DNA of 64,000 bases from Aradus depressus (taxonomy: Eukaryota; Arthropoda; Insecta; Hemiptera; Aradidae). How positions within the stretch are numbered: position 1 is the first letter of the stretch; every line of letters starts with the position of its first letter. The notes under the pieces are model-generated. The model ran no database searches. It was not told where the DNA came from and was given only the letters and a program-made list of their open reading frames with translations. Positions 1 to 10,550 of this stretch are shown here, one piece after another. The position numbers and the translations under genes were made by a program. The stretch spans positions 10,799,107 through 10,863,106 of the forward strand of contig OY759225.1 in NCBI GenBank assembly GCA_963662175.1, in the 5' to 3' direction.

Positions 1-103
1 TTACCTCCCAAATAAAATAAACTAAAAGCCTCGGTCGGGTTTCGAACCCACGATCTTTAGCTCAGAAGGCAAGCACGCATACCACTGAGCTACCGGCGCC
101 CCC
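1..103 (-). repeat. tSINE-A copy, head only, cut by window edge
   Basis: The tRNA-like head in reverse orientation: the A-box region (TAGCTCAGTGGTATGCGTG) and the B box (GGTTCGAAACC) are both readable. The body and tail lie outside the window. Confidence 0.9.
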
Positions 104-169
104 CGGTACTTGAAAAGATTTTTTATTAGGTTATTAACATAAGCGGTATCTTTTACAATGTACTTAAGC

Positions 170-330
170 CCCGGAGTAAAGTCGTCTCACCTCACGTCTG
201 ATTTCGGACAACATCTAATCAGATCTAAATTAGCACATGTGACTCCTTCATTCCGAATTTCAAGTTCATAGATTCTTTTTTGTGGTAGAGCGCTCACAAC
301 TTTCCACTCATATACACACAGAGGGACATC
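170..330 (-). repeat. Degenerate interspersed repeat shared with 7.6-7.8 and 26.3-26.4 kb
   Basis: Read in reverse, this matches 7620-7790 and partly 26300-26425. Shared landmarks are GTGAGCGCTCTACCAC, GAACTTGAAATT and CATAAGCGGTAT-like ends. It is probably a side piece of the rep-G family. No coding content. Confidence 0.6.
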
Positions 331-386
331 ATCGCGAAAATCCGTTGAAACCTATACTAGAGTTATAAAAAAGTAAAAATCCCTCT

Positions 387-782
387 TATATATGAGGAGT
401 TTGGAGTCAGAGCGGACCAACTGGTTGATACTGAACAGGTAGAAAATGGCAATTGAGAATTGAGTACATTTTGTTTATCTCCATAAATGGGCCCCAAATA
501 TTTATTTATATTTGAAATTTTAGAATAGTATTGGATGAGTGATCCCTTTTTGTGTTCTATAAAGTTTTTGAAGGCCGTATGATCCATTGTGACTTTGAAA
601 ATATATGCACAAAATACTTGTGGACTAAACTTAAAGTGCTGCTATCTATCACTGAAGTGAAGAAACTAAGTGATCCACACTGGTTTTGAAAAAGGGAACC
701 TATGCCAACATCAGGATGGTAATAACTCATTTTCCGAAAAATTGTGGGTTGGTCCGCTCTGGCTCCAAACTCCTCATATATA
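387..782. mobile_element. MITE with about 36-bp terminal inverted repeats
   Basis: GAGGAGTTTGGAGTCAGAGC at the left end returns as its near-perfect reverse complement at the right end (one mismatch, SCC for TCA side). The ends sit in TATATA, which fits a TA target. The interior has only short chance ORFs and no transposase. The superfamily is uncertain; a mariner-like origin is a guess from the TA-rich flanks. Confidence 0.7.
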
Positions 783-1352
783 GTTAGTGATCCAAATTGT
801 TTGGAGAATATTCCGGATCGTGTAAAAAGATTTGAATTCACAATAATATTTTTTTGGCAGTTATATCATAACATTTATATTTTAGTTTCACAACGTATAT
901 TGTTCTTATCCCATAAAAAATAAATTTTTTAAGATTATTTGAAACGCATGTTGACTGATACTATACAAATTTTTGTTATTCATAAAAATAATGTTCAGTA
1001 GAAATAAATATGTCACAAAAGCCCTCTTAGTTTAAGACTAGCATCATCGTTGATTCTTTTTGACCTTGGAAAAACAATAGAAAATATAAACAAAAATTAA
1101 TTTTTCAAATATATTTGACTGGTAATTTCGCAGTTAAAAGACTCATGATATTTAATTAAAAATAAATAACTTAAAGTAATTTAATTATTTAATGCTCAAT
1201 TATTATTTTTTAAATAAATATTGAAAAATATCAAATGTAATTATAAAAGTGAAAATATGGTGACATGATGAAAAATAAAAAAATAATGGTTGAAAAACCT
1301 TCAGCAAAGAAATGAAGGTCTGGCTCTCTAGTTTACCTTTGTCGTTTGAAAA
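783..1352. other. AT-rich stretch with no recognised gene
   Basis: Very A/T-rich with many homopolymer runs. I see no ORF with family similarity and no clear repeat boundary. Confidence 0.6.
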
Positions 1353-1576
1353 TAGTTATTGTGACTCATGCCCGGGCTTTGACTATGAGGTTATATCGCC
1401 TACTACCAGAGCGTATCCATCACTACTGTGAAAGACCTAAATTTTGCCTAACCAGGTTTATTATTATTTATTTATACTTTAACCTGACATACAGCCACGG
1501 GGCCATAGATTAACGTCCCATTCGAAGGACGGCATGCTCAATGTTTTTTTACCTCCCAGTTAAAAAATCTGAGGGT
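1353..1576 (-). repeat. tSINE-A copy, old and degenerate, AACTA-type tail
   Basis: Tail and body are recognisable (CATGCCCGGGCTTTGACTA, then ACGTCCCATTCGAAGGACGG). The tRNA-like head is missing or unrecognisable beyond the GGTAAAA segment, and there are several internal deletions. Confidence 0.75.
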
Positions 1577-1866
1577 TAAAAAGACTGTAACAATGACTTA
1601 AGTTATATCTTATTAACTATTTTTATCAAATCAATTTAACATCCATAACTCATTTGGTTGTGCGAGCAGATTCTGAACTGATTATAAAATATATTCTATA
1701 ATCGAAGAATAAAGCTGTGAAAAATATATATATTTTTCAAAGCTTTATTCTTCCCCCAATATATTTTTTGGTCTTTATCTATCAAATAAATGTTTCGGGA
1801 AGCATGACCATCATCAATACCTATAATTGATAACTATTTTTTTCCTTATATTGTACATCATAGTGC

Positions 1867-2240
1867 ATTCAATCCTTGCAATCCAAAATCCTTTGTACAA
1901 TAGCCAATGTCCAACTCCCTTCACACTGATCTCAATATTCCCTTCTGTCATCGAATTAACTAAATCCAGGTACAAAAATTATTTTCCTCCTTTAGTATCC
2001 TCTAGTCGATTCTGCCACACTTCCCGAACGACGCCTTAAGCGCCAATGGCCTAGAGACCTCCTCAGTGGCAGCAGTGACAGCGATCAGTCATAAATGAGT
2101 GCAACAATGTGCCTAGGGAGTGTCACCAGTGGGTGATTTCTCCTCTCATGACATTTTTTTTCTGCTTTAGTACATTCGCTTGTTGTATACATTTTTTTTA
2201 TACAGTTGTAAATATCTCTTAGTAAATAAAAAAAATAAAA
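1867..2240 (+). mobile_element. Jockey-type LINE 3' end, decayed copy
   Basis: The DNA encodes a frameshifted version of the C-terminus seen intact at 48362-48922: IQSLQSKIL, then TIAN, then a DLNIPF-like and KYKKLF-like stretch, then the PQRRLKRQWPRDLL region and a Ser/Asp-rich end. The 3' UTR (GGGAGTGTCACCAGTGGGTG, CTCATGACATT) and an A-rich tail at about 2222-2240 also match. It is 5' truncated, as target-primed retrotransposition usually leaves LINEs, and is not translatable. Confidence 0.8.
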
Positions 2241-2689
2241 TATTCTTTATGCAGAACATAGTTTAAAGAGTCGACCTCTGTGTTAATGTCTTTAGTCTAG
2301 ACAATTTTTTTTATATTGAATTAAAAAATAGTTTACAATAAAGATAAGCAATTCAATTAGAGATACTGATAATGTGAGTTCTTACCGAAACGTCCATTTC
2401 TTAAATTGTAAAGACCAAAAAATAAATCTATGGAAAATATATATTATTATCCTTAACTAAATCCCAAAGTAAGCATGAATACATTTTTGCGTTTTGTGTC
2501 AATCTAATGGAAAATAAAAACACACCAACAGAAACAAAGAACTTGTGTGTATTTTAATTAATTGTTTTTATTAGCACATTTAAATAAATAAATAATACAA
2601 TTTTGTAATCAAAATTTCTTATAAATTATATAAGTACTTACATCAATATCAAATCTTAAAATGCAAACACATATTACATGTTACTTAAC

Positions 2690-2945
2690 ATTTTCTTCAG
2701 AGATATTGTGAACACTTAATAAAAAATAAATAAAAACGTACGATTTTTTTAAATATTGTCTATTTCACAAAATATATTTAAAAAATATGGAAGTACTTTC
2801 GGTATTGCTACCATCTTCAGCCACAACTCAACAAATAGAATTAGGCTAAAGATGGTAGCAATACTGAAAGTACACCCATATTTTATATATATTTTGTGAA
2901 AGAGACAATATTTAAAAAAAAAAAAGTTTTCTTTATTGTTCACGT
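2690..2945. mobile_element. FB1 fold-back element
   Basis: Arms at 2751-2822 and 2844-2913 are inverted copies of each other (TATTGCTACCATCTTCAGCC against GGCTAAAGATGGTAGCAATA) with a loop of about 20 bp. Outer sequence TTCAGAGATATTGTGAACAC recurs at the other FB1 copies near 13.2 and 25.2 kb. No coding capacity. The TTTCGG...CATCTTCAG pattern resembles Penelope-like element ends; this is a resemblance only. Confidence 0.75.
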
Positions 2946-3344
2946 AGGTATTAGATGAGTAAAAATAAATAAATAATAGAAAATAAATGAAAAAAAAAAT
3001 CTTATTGTTAATAAATACAACGGATAGTATTTTGATTACATTTTTTATTATAAATATTTCATGTTTATATTTCTTTAAGACAAGTCTTGTTTCATGATGA
3101 TATTTTGAGGGGAATACAAGCCTCTTCCAAAGGTGTTAAAAAGCGAAATAATATAGAGTGAAAACAAAATATATACATAAATAAATAAACAAAATATCAT
3201 AATAAATAACAGTAAATAGTAAATAACTAATAAAAATATAAAACAAAAAAAATACATAGTATTTTACATTATTAATGGAAGACCTCTTTGCAGAGAATAA
3301 AAATTTAAGGAAAGTATTGAAATATATGGGTTAATATACGAAAG

Positions 3345-3650
3345 GAGGGCGCTAGTAGCTTAGACTGTTTTCTTATTGAGCTCAAGATTGCGGCTTCGAA
3401 ACCCGGCCCACGCCCTTAGCTTTTTTATCTGGAAGGTGAAAAAACCTTGAACACGCCGTACTTCGGATGGGACGTTAAGCGATGGTCCCGAGCTTGCACA
3501 AAAGCATATAATTGCTAAAAAACTTCTACTCTAGGTAAATAAAAATGTAGGCTAGGTAAAATTGAGGACTTCCAGAGTGACGAAAGAGCGCTCTGGTAGT
3601 AGGCATGAACTTATAGTTAAAGCCCGGACATGAGTCATAATAACTAATTA
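3345..3650 (+). repeat. tSINE-A copy, full-length but diverged, AACTA tail
   Basis: Head (GGCGCTAGTAGCTTAG, B box TTCGAAACC), middle (GGGACGTTAAGCGATGGTCC) and tail (GAGTCATAATAACTAATTA) are all present. The A box carries substitutions, so Pol III activity is doubtful. Confidence 0.85.
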
Positions 3651-4740
3651 ACTATAAGTATATGATATTCTGTTTTTATTTGATTATCTCAATATTAAAC
3701 AACAACAAATTAAGAAGCGCATTCTTTATTTTCTATAATACTTAGGGGATGTCCATAAATTTCGTAAGACAACTTTCTGTTACCCATTACTGGTGCCGAT
3801 GGAAAGTAGGCTAATTAGCTCTTTACGTAAATTCTCATTTAAAGCGTTGACCCTGAAGAATTTAATGATCTATGTTAACGAGCCTTTATCTATATACCGT
3901 AAGATGTGTTATTTGTCCTGTTTAGATCAATCAAACCCTGGAACTAAAACACTTTTGACCAAAAAATTGGGAATCAGTTTTATATGAAGTTATTTCGCAT
4001 TTCTTTCTAAGTCTGTGTCCAAGGAAACTAAATGAAATATATCATTTAACCACATGCAAAAGAGTATTTTATCAAAATTAATTTTTATTTTAAGCAATAA
4101 TTATTATATTTTTGTATTTATATCTTGTAAGAAAAAAAATAAAATAAATAAATAATAGTATGTGCAAAAAGGAATCTAATTGAAATATAATGTGGTGAGT
4201 AATTTTTATTATTTAAGTTCATCATATGATGCTTACTTAAGGTATGTTCCAGAATTTAACGCTGACCTCAGTTATGTGTTCAAACTTTCTTTCACAAACT
4301 TTCTAACTCATCTTGAGTTTTATAAAGATCTGTTTGCGTACAAAACACTGCGTTCACCAACAAAAATAAAAAGTGCAAAATAAGAGTTTTAAATCTGGAT
4401 TTAATTTAATTGAATAGAGAAGAAAAAGTGGAAGGTTATCTGAGAGTTAAGCCTAACAAGTTAATATTGGAACGTACCCTGCAGAGTAAAGAACGGGAAA
4501 GTGTTCCAGATTGTACTAAATGGTCCACCAATCAGCGTCCTTTGCCGGGTGGCGTGATGCACTTTCAAAATTGTTCACTTCCATCAGCCATTGTTGCTTT
4601 CATTTTGAAAGAAAAAATTAGAACTTTAAACACTTAATGTACAAACACATTAAAATAAGATCAATTTAAATTGTGGTAAATTATATTAAAAAAATGATTT
4701 AAAAATCAAGGTTGTCTAATGGTATTGGGCGCGTGTCTGT
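3651..4740. other. Stretch of unknown sequence with small ORFs, no family recognised
   Basis: Three short open frames occur at 3793-3987, 4180-4383 and 4410-4637 (+). None shows a motif, signal peptide or compositional signature I recognise. The segment 4400-4640 is less AT-rich than its surroundings and could be an exon or an old transposon piece; I cannot decide which. Confidence 0.4.
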
Positions 4741-4789
4741 GAGAAGTGGGGGAAGCGGTGCAAGAGTAGTTATCTGTTCAGCTGTATCT

Positions 4790-4968
4790 TCAGTTGGCAG
4801 TCGAGGCTTGGCAGTCGATCCGTTCTGTTCCTGTTTGTCATTTTTATTTTTATAAATATAATTTTCAATCAGTGTGTACAAGTAGAGCATGTCCTTTTGT
4901 TTGGAATGTTGACTCACGACTATCAATTATCAAATACGTTTGTTTGTGATACACCATTTCCAGTGAAT
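4790..4968 (+). promoter_or_regulatory. Candidate promoter / 5' UTR of the mid1ip1-like gene
   Basis: A TCAGTT initiator-like hexamer at 4790-4795 and a TCAGTG at 4869-4874 match the arthropod initiator core TCAGT. They lie upstream of an ATG at 4969 that is followed 14 nt later by a splice donor. The stretch 4740-4840 is more G+C-rich than its surroundings. I see no convincing TATA box. TCAGT is a five-base motif that occurs often by chance, so this call rests mainly on the downstream exon candidate. Confidence 0.3.
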
Positions 4969-4982
4969 ATGGATTCAAACAG
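4969..4982 (+). CDS. Candidate first coding exon of the mid1ip1-like gene (MDSN + 2 nt)
   Basis: ATGGATTCAAACAG is followed directly by GTAAAT, a good donor. The exon is 14 nt, so it ends in phase 2; the exon starting at 15798 supplies the missing base (AG+G = Arg) and continues in the frame of the large ORF. The N-terminus would read MDSNRNFRRN before the internal MM. The joined coding length would be 642 nt, 213 residues. An ATG plus an in-phase donor can occur by chance in 10 kb, and translation could instead start at the methionine at 15814, so this remains a hypothesis. Confidence 0.4.
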
Positions 4983-6109
4983 GTAAATTTACAGTTACAT
5001 TATTTTTAAACATTTTTTTTTATTGTTAGGGCGTGGTAAAATTTAAACATAAATATTTTATGTATTTTTTTCTTTAGTAACCCCAATCTTGAGAACTTAT
5101 GTTTATATTCTGGAGCTTGAGTTTTTTTATAGGCCAAGTGAGCCTTCGGAACTTCCTTGCCTCATGGGAGGTTATGCAATAAATACTTATTTTTCAACAT
5201 ATCGTTTCATTGAAATTCTAATATTATTATTTATTTAATATCTTATTCTCATTAATCAACAATTTTTAGAAACTATTTCTTATTTAGCGGTATAACAATT
5301 ATTTTGTCATTAGTAAAACAGAGAAAGTTTGCTCGGTGTTCTACTAATGAAAATATCACTTTTACTTTTTATTTTAACCCTTATTCATTGATATTTTTCA
5401 TATTCTCGGGATTTTTATTAATTTTAATTTTTTTTCAAACCTTGCCCTCCATTTTTTTTTTCTTTACCATAGTGTAGAACTACTGCATTTGTGTTGAAAC
5501 CATAAAATAATTTAGAAATGGTAAAATAGTAAGAAAATTTGTCATTTGAGTCATATTTTTATTCATAACTTGTTGGATAATGACCAAATACCGTTAACTT
5601 GAAACGAATTCCTTCATTTTTTTTCGCGCTTCGTTTCCACCCATATTTTTCTTACATAACTTTGTGTTGACATTCTCCTTGGATATTTCTACATTGGAAT
5701 GAAATCTAGCCATTCTTTGTGTTTATTATTTTTCATAAAAGAAGAAGTAATTATTTTCGGTTCGTTACACCTAGTAAAATAGACATATGTACAAATTTCT
5801 TTTTCTTTCTTTAGTGCATCTTATAGAAAGTTTTTGTTAAGTTTGTGTCTTAAATCGTATACGGGAGTGATAAAACGATTTTTTATCCTATTAAAGTAAA
5901 CTCGAAATTAATTTTTAAACCATTTTTTTTTAATTTTGCTTTTCGAATTCAGGAATGCACCTTGCACCTATTTTCTTTGTTTGTAGTTTACTCCCTTGAG
6001 ACTATTCAGGACTATTTTCTGTCTTGAACCGAATGGTTCCAAAAATATCGCGTTCAAAAAGTGTAGTCTTTATAACACAAAAATTGTGAAAAAAAAAAGG
6101 GCAATATAT
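4983..6109. other. AT-rich non-coding stretch (start of proposed intron)
   Basis: Begins with GTAAAT if the first-exon model holds. It is T-rich, without long ORFs or repeat families I can delimit. The proposed intron runs on to 15797 and contains the repeats listed below. Confidence 0.5.
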
Positions 6110-6660
6110 TTCCTCAACACAATAAGTTTTCGCTCTCCCTTAAAAGTCAATCGTTTAAGTTAAAAATCAATAGTTGATTTCTAATGCGAACTGGAATTCT
6201 CACTAAATTTAGTACGAATATATTCATTACTTCATTTATTACACATCGTACATAATAATCCATACAATATTACATAATAAACCAAAATATACACATTTAA
6301 TCCGCGACAAGGTATTCGTCAACTGAATAAAAAGCATTTTCTATTAGAAAAAATTTAATTTTGATTAAATAATAAATAACTGAACTTGGTATCTTGTTAA
6401 ATAATTTACAATAAATAAAATCTATTCGTGCTCTTAGAATTGTCTGACAATATATGCTATGAAAATCAATAGCTGTTGTTTTTATGAGATTCTGAATTCA
6501 CATAAAATTTCATGTCCATACATTCATTCTGAAATTGGGTTCACAGATAGGTTTTTCCATTTTTTTAAAATTTTTGTTATAAGGGATCAGAAAGAAATCT
6601 TGGTGAGAACCCAGCAACGAATTTTTGACTAATTATAACTTGCTTTACACTTCGTACAGT
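6110..6660 (+). repeat. rep-G copy, heavily eroded
   Basis: The TTTCCTCAACACAATAAG and TTTTCGCTCTCCCT landmarks of one end are present, followed by a CATACATTCATTCTG internal motif and a decayed other end (TTATAACTTGC...TTCGTACAG). The internal units are mostly lost. Confidence 0.55.
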
Positions 6661-6763
6661 TGATGAAATTTTTCCACTCCCATAAATTCATTGAAAACTT
6701 TTTTTTTTGGTTTAATATATATTAATTTATAATCATTTTACAAAAATAATATATACTCATAAG

Positions 6764-7071
6764 AGCACCGGTAGCTGAGTGCTTTCCTTCTGAGCTCAAG
6801 ATCGTGGGTTCGAAACCCGACCCAGTCCCTTAGTTTATTTTATCTGGGAGGTAAAATAAAATTAAGCACGCCGTCCTTCGGATGGGACATTAAGCGATGG
6901 TCCCGAGCCTGTACGATGTCAGGTACTCGTTACTCTTATTCTAGGTGAATAAAAATTTAGAACTCCCATAGTAGAGTCGGGCTCATGTCCCCCAGAGTGA
7001 CGAAAGAGCGCTCTGGTAGTAGGCGATATGACCTCGTAGGTAAAGCCCGGGCATGAGTCATAAAACCTAAC
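6764..7071 (+). repeat. tSINE-A, full-length, 12-bp target duplication
   Basis: Flanked by TATACTCATAAG at 6752-6763 and again at 7072-7083, which fixes both ends. The A box is altered (TAGCTGAGTGC); the B box is GGTTCGAAACC. The tail is CATAAAACCTAAC. Target duplications of this length are typical of LINE-mediated SINE insertion. Confidence 0.95.
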
Positions 7072-7539
7072 TATACTCATAAGGACTTATGTATCATTGA
7101 GATTTTATCTTTAAAATTTAATATTACAAAGATAACATTATCTGCCAACTGTTGAATCATTTTCTTTTTTTGTTTATTGTAACTTTATTATTTATCTTTT
7201 TACTTTATATTTGAGCAGTAGATAACAAAGTGGACATGAAGTTGTTTGATTAAGTTCAGATTTCATATCTAAAATGGCTTCTTTCAACGTTTTTATTGCC
7301 TATTTGTATTACATTTTTCATCTTTATGTGTAGACGGATCACGGTTTTTGCCAATTTTCCTTTATTATTTTTGAACACATCATTGCATTGAATTGTTCAC
7401 CCGGCTTTTCCCAATTTTTGTTGTTTCGTTACTTTAGACACCACATCCTAAATTCAATAATGTAATACTCATTTCAAATTTTCCCACTATTTATTATAAG
7501 TATTGTTTCTTATAGATACCTATAGTATTGTAATCGTGC

Positions 7540-7800
7540 GAAAATCCGAGATCGAGTTTTCAATGGATTTTCTCATGTCAAGGTCCCTTGAATACGTTTT
7601 GACAACTTTCTCAATGATGTCTATACGTGATTGGAAAATTGTGAGCGCTCTACCACAAAAACGATTGTAGTTATGAACTTGAAATTTGGAATGAAAGGGT
7701 CATATGTGTTAACTTAGATCTGATTAGATTTTGGACAAAATCGTACGGAAATTGTAATCACTTTATACCGCTTATGTTTAGGATCTAATCAAAAATTGTG
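7540..7800 (+). repeat. rep-G piece
   Basis: GTAATCGTGCGAAAATCCGA and GAGTTTTCAATGGATTTT correspond to the rep-G end that elsewhere reads TGACCGATTACATAAC in reverse. The rest matches 170-330 in inverted orientation. Confidence 0.5.
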
Positions 7801-8188
7801 CAAAAGTAAGAGTTGTAAAAAATACTGGAGTGTATATTTTATAGCAACACAATTTTTTGTAGATCGTCCACTTTTCCAGATACGGTATGAAAACCGTCCT
7901 GAAATGTAGTTTTGAAATAGATATTTTTAGACGTTTCCTTGATTTCCCCCAAAACGTCCTATTGAAAACTTGATTCTTACCAAAAATGTTCCTTATAAAA
8001 TTTCCAAGTGAAAAAATTATGAAAAGGTCGGTAATAATTTCTTGAGGGCATTTCCTAGAAGGATCTATGTTTAAAAGTAGATTTGAGAGTAGCCAAACTG
8101 TTTGTACAAAAATATGCGACCTCAAAACTATATTTAGAATAAATATTAATGATCATGTGACCCTTAGTTGAAAAATATTAACTTTTTA
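7801..8188. other. Non-repetitive stretch with a 115-codon minus-strand ORF of unknown meaning
   Basis: An open frame runs on the minus strand from 8125 to 7778. Its product is rich in Ile, Leu and Phe and resembles no family I know. It overlaps rep-G-related sequence at its 3' end. It may be a chance ORF or a piece of a transposon; I would not call it a gene. Confidence 0.3.
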
Positions 8189-8199
8189 CTCTTTTATTT

Positions 8200-8541
8200 A
8201 GGTTAGGTTTTATGACTCATGCCCGGGCTTTAACTACGAGGTCATAACGCCTACTACCAGAGCGCTCTTTCGTCACTCTGGTGGACATGAGCCCGACTCT
8301 ACTGAGGGGGTCCTAAATTTTGCCTACCCTAAATTTTTTATTCACCTAGGGTTGGGGTCTTTAACGAGTACCTGACATCGTACAGGATCGGGATCATCAC
8401 TTAACGTCCCATCCGAAGGACGGCGTGCTTAAAGGTTTATTTTACCTCCCAGATAAAATAAACTAAGGGCCTCGGTCGGGTTTCGAACCCACGTTTTTGA
8501 GCTCAGAAGTCAAGCACGCATACCACTGAGCTACCGGCGCC
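8200..8541 (-). repeat. tSINE-A, full-length, 11-bp target duplication
   Basis: Perfect duplications of CTCTTTTATTT lie at 8189-8199 and 8542-8552. Head, body and an AACCT-type tail (AGGTTAGGTTTT on the + strand) are intact, making this one of the best preserved copies. Confidence 0.95.
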
Positions 8542-8689
8542 CTCTTTTATTTGTATATTTATATTTTTTTTTATATTAAATTCAGTATATTTTATTGTAA
8601 AAATTAATTTTAATTGTTAAATTGAGACAGTTTACCATAAGAAGACTTTTTTCAATACTATAGTCCTCGAGCTATGTCACCCACAATGT

Positions 8690-8812
8690 TCTTCTCAAGT
8701 ACGAATTACTCGACTAAGTTTTTCGCTCTCCCATTTAATTCCCAATTGATTGTCTATTGACGATACGGGGACTTTCAAGTACATAACCGGTGATTCACCG
8801 CGACGTTTTTTT
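8690..8812 (-). repeat. rep-G terminal piece with CGGTGATTCACCG palindrome
   Basis: TTTCGCTCTCCC, CAAGTACATAACCGG and the 13-bp palindrome CGGTGATTCACCG followed by a long T run mark the palindromic end of the family. Confidence 0.6.
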
Positions 8813-9010
8813 TTTTTCTCACTGAAAAAAAAAACAGCATTGTAACAGTAATCGAAGCGTTATATCTAGGTAACAATACACAGAAAATCATACAAAAGGT
8901 TCTGGGATAATAAAAAAAAGAAGTTTTATAGCCGGGAAAGCGTTATAAGGATTTTTTACTGTATTATATATTTTTTATCGGAAAACATGAAATTCTGTGA
9001 AAGCTCAGTA

Positions 9011-9721
9011 CAGTAGAATCCCGATAATTCGTACGGTCAAGGGACTGACTTTGGTACGAATTATCGGGAGTGCGAAATAAATAAAAATTAAAAAACGCAT
9101 TAATGCAAATATGAATGTATTAAGAAGTATTTACAGTGTGGTAAGAATAAAAACTATACAATAAACACTGCTTTATACTAAACTATACAATAAACATAAC
9201 ATGCAATAAAAAATATGTATATACTTATGTTCTAGATTAAATAAACACCTATCTAACATTTGTTCGAAAAAAATCCGTAATTTTTTGCAGACGGGTATTG
9301 TCAATTGCTTTGTCAAGAGTGTTCAGAGCAATACCTCATCACCAACATCTGATTTTGCTATAGAACAGGCCCGTTTCGTCAGCATTGAATCTGTTCTTAG
9401 GCTCATAAGGTTCAATTATTATTCCCAATTCATCCTTCCACTCAGAACAAACGTTATCTGACACACTTGCACTTTCCCCACTAAGCTTCTTAAATTTAAT
9501 GTTGGTCCTCTCTCCCCCTCTTGAAAACAGTACGAATTAACGAGGTTTTTAAGCTGGAAATACGAAGTATAAGAGGTTTTAAGTTACCTCGAGCATAAAA
9601 ATAATACGAATTACCGAGGGGTCGGAAATGCATTGTTTTTATACCACTTATCGGGATTTTCTCTGGGGACCGGCAAATCTGTACGAATTAGCCGGAAATA
9701 CGAATAATCGGGATTCCACTG
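9011..9721 (-). mobile_element. Tigger/pogo-type DNA transposon, internally deleted
   Basis: Ends CAGTAGAATCCCGATAATTC and GAATAATCGGGATTCCACTG form inverted repeats, with TA on both sides (9009-9010 and 9722-9723). That matches the Tigger branch of Tc1/mariner. The length of 711 bp is far below an autonomous element of about 2-2.5 kb. The interior retains two joined pieces of the transposase on the minus strand. It could not move without help from a full element. Confidence 0.88.
9249..9526 (-). pseudogene. Tigger transposase remnant (DDE domain start joined to C-terminus)
   Basis: Reading the minus strand from 9526, the frame gives GESASVSDN, then EWKDELG, then NRFNADETGLFYSK, the characteristic first-catalytic-Asp region of Tigger/jerky DDE transposases (D in NADETGLF). 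It then stops. A second piece, in another frame near 9320-9249, reads NTRLQKITDFFRTNVR and a stop, like the usual Tigger C-terminus. The central catalytic domain between them is deleted. This identifies the element as a once-autonomous Tigger copy. Not functional. Confidence 0.85.
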
Positions 9722-9854
9722 TATTACAATTTGACGATGAAATCTCTTAGGTATGTTTCAGCTGGGGTATTAATAGTGAAAACTCTATTAAGAATGAGAT
9801 ATATACACACCTAAGGACCTAAATATCCAATGTTCCCAGATTTTCAGAACGTGC

Positions 9855-10004
9855 ACCTGACGTACCATTTAACATCCCCTCTGAAGGACAACGTACTCAA
9901 TGTTTTGTTCTCAGATTTAAAACCTATAGGCCCTCAGCTGGATTTAAACCCGCGATTTCTAGCTCAGTATGCAAGAACGTTGCCCGTGAGCTACTAACCC
10001 TCTC
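9855..10004 (-). repeat. tSINE-A fragment, degenerate
   Basis: Head and first part of the body only, with many substitutions. The B box has decayed (GGATTTAAACCC on the + strand). Older than most copies in the window. Confidence 0.7.
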
Positions 10005-10129
10005 TGATTTTTACCGCATAGTGTGAAATATATGAGGCCATGTGTACAACACATTTCGCAAAGTGGTGTTGCAACTGTTAGTTGTTTGCACTATTTGCAC
10101 TTCTTAGAACTTCCACAACTGTACCAATT

Positions 10130-10510
10130 ATAGTTATGTAATCGGTCAGAAATTTTATGTTTTGTTTTCTTCTGAATTTCATGTGAAAATATGACAAATA
10201 AAAAAAAAAAGCATTTTGTGTCTGAACATGGTAACTCCATGAATCTCATGAATGTATCGACACAAACTCAAACAGAAACTCATACAAAAGGATCTCAACT
10301 CAAAAACCCCAATGAGGGCATAACCTATTAAATTTCAGCCATATCGGTTGAAGGGAAGGGGGAGTTCAGGGGAGGGGACTCAATTAATATTTAGTATAAG
10401 GATTTAGGAGCCCCTATCTAAAACAACTGTTTGATATTAGCCAAACAGTCGACTGGTTCGAAGGGGAGCGAAAAATCAATTGATTACTTCGTTTTGTACA
10501 GTTTTTTTTT
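10130..10510 (-). repeat. rep-G copy
   Basis: Contains GTAATCGGTCAGAAATTT at one end, the internal motif CCATATCGGTTGAAGGGAAG, and GGTTCGAAGGGGAGCGAAAA with GATTACTTCG toward the other end. Confidence 0.6.
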
Positions 10511-10550
10511 GATTCAGGGAGTTGGGAATTAAGAAATTTCATTGAAAACC

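Noticed and set aside
1..103. Functional tRNA genes at the many B-box sites
   Set aside because: The heads are followed by the same 250-bp body and tail in each copy, the anticodon arm is abnormal and A boxes vary; they are SINEs.
4699..4926. 75-codon minus-strand ORF with a Pro-rich end
   Set aside because: No acceptor or domain. It overlaps the candidate promoter and 5' UTR of the + strand gene. A minus-strand terminal exon is possible but unsupported.
7778..8125. 115-codon minus-strand ORF as a gene
   Set aside because: No domain, no splice context, overlap with repeat-related sequence, and composition typical of random AT-rich reading.
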